This document shows, in pieces, positions 5,317 through 5,317 of a DNA stretch of 5,317 bases (positions are counted from its first letter, which is position 1; every line of letters begins with the position of its first letter). The stretch covers positions 1-5,317 of the forward strand of contig QNCB01000116.1 of assembly GCA_003644335.1 (NCBI GenBank), in the 5' to 3' direction. Source of the stretch: Planctomycetota bacterium (GTDB lineage: Bacteria > Planctomycetota > Phycisphaerae > SM23-33). The notes below the pieces were generated by a model. That model ran no database searches. It saw only the letters and a program-made list of their open reading frames with translations, and was not told where the DNA came from. The translations under genes and the position numbers were made by a program.

Positions 5317-5317
5317 A

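Overview
The window reads as bacterial DNA from an environmental organism. It holds three complete protein genes separated by two long non-coding stretches full of short repeats. Two genes concern surface polysaccharide: a Wzz/GumC-type chain-length (polysaccharide co-polymerase) protein at 141-1910 on the minus strand, and a WecA/TagO-type polyprenyl-phosphate sugar-1-phosphate transferase at 2421-3944 on the minus strand. The third is type III pantothenate kinase (coaX) at 4422-5234 on the plus strand, divergent from the transferase. The Wzz-type protein with two membrane anchors and a long periplasmic coiled coil points to a Gram-negative type envelope. The dispersed intergenic repeats resemble what I remember from Planctomycetes/Phycisphaerae-like and other environmental genomes. 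That is memory only, so the taxonomic guess is weak.

Layout: 1-140 is short non-coding sequence after the Wzz-type gene; a bare ATG complement at the very edge (1-3) may be the next minus-strand gene. 141-1910 is the AT-rich co-polymerase gene. 1911-2420 (510 bp) has no credible gene and is a patchwork of short tandem blocks with 7-, 8-, 9- and 10-nt periods plus palindromes. 2421-3944 is the transferase, with an unusual cytosolic C-terminal extension of about 150 residues. 3945-4421 is a divergent intergenic region holding GC-rich hairpins (one with a UUCG loop), a REP/BIME-like inverted pair of GTAG-hairpins, another short-period block and a candidate coaX promoter. 4422-5234 is coaX. 5235-5317 is almost entirely one 32-nt-arm inverted repeat built from heptanucleotide units.

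How the genes work together: the transferase would start a glycan by loading a sugar-phosphate on the lipid carrier, and the co-polymerase would govern polymer length and export together with Wzy/Wza-type partners outside the window. coaX is a housekeeping gene for CoA synthesis and probably not functionally tied to them. Base composition changes sharply: sample lines inside the co-polymerase gene are 32-40% GC (19/60 at 481-540, 24/60 at 1141-1200), against 55% in the transferase (33/60 at 3241-3300) and 70% in coaX (42/60 at 4741-4800). The left side may therefore be the edge of a variable, possibly acquired, polysaccharide locus. The most interesting structure is the REP/BIME-like element at 4178-4308. 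It has GTAG at the foot of both hairpins and a compensatory base-pair change between the two copies.
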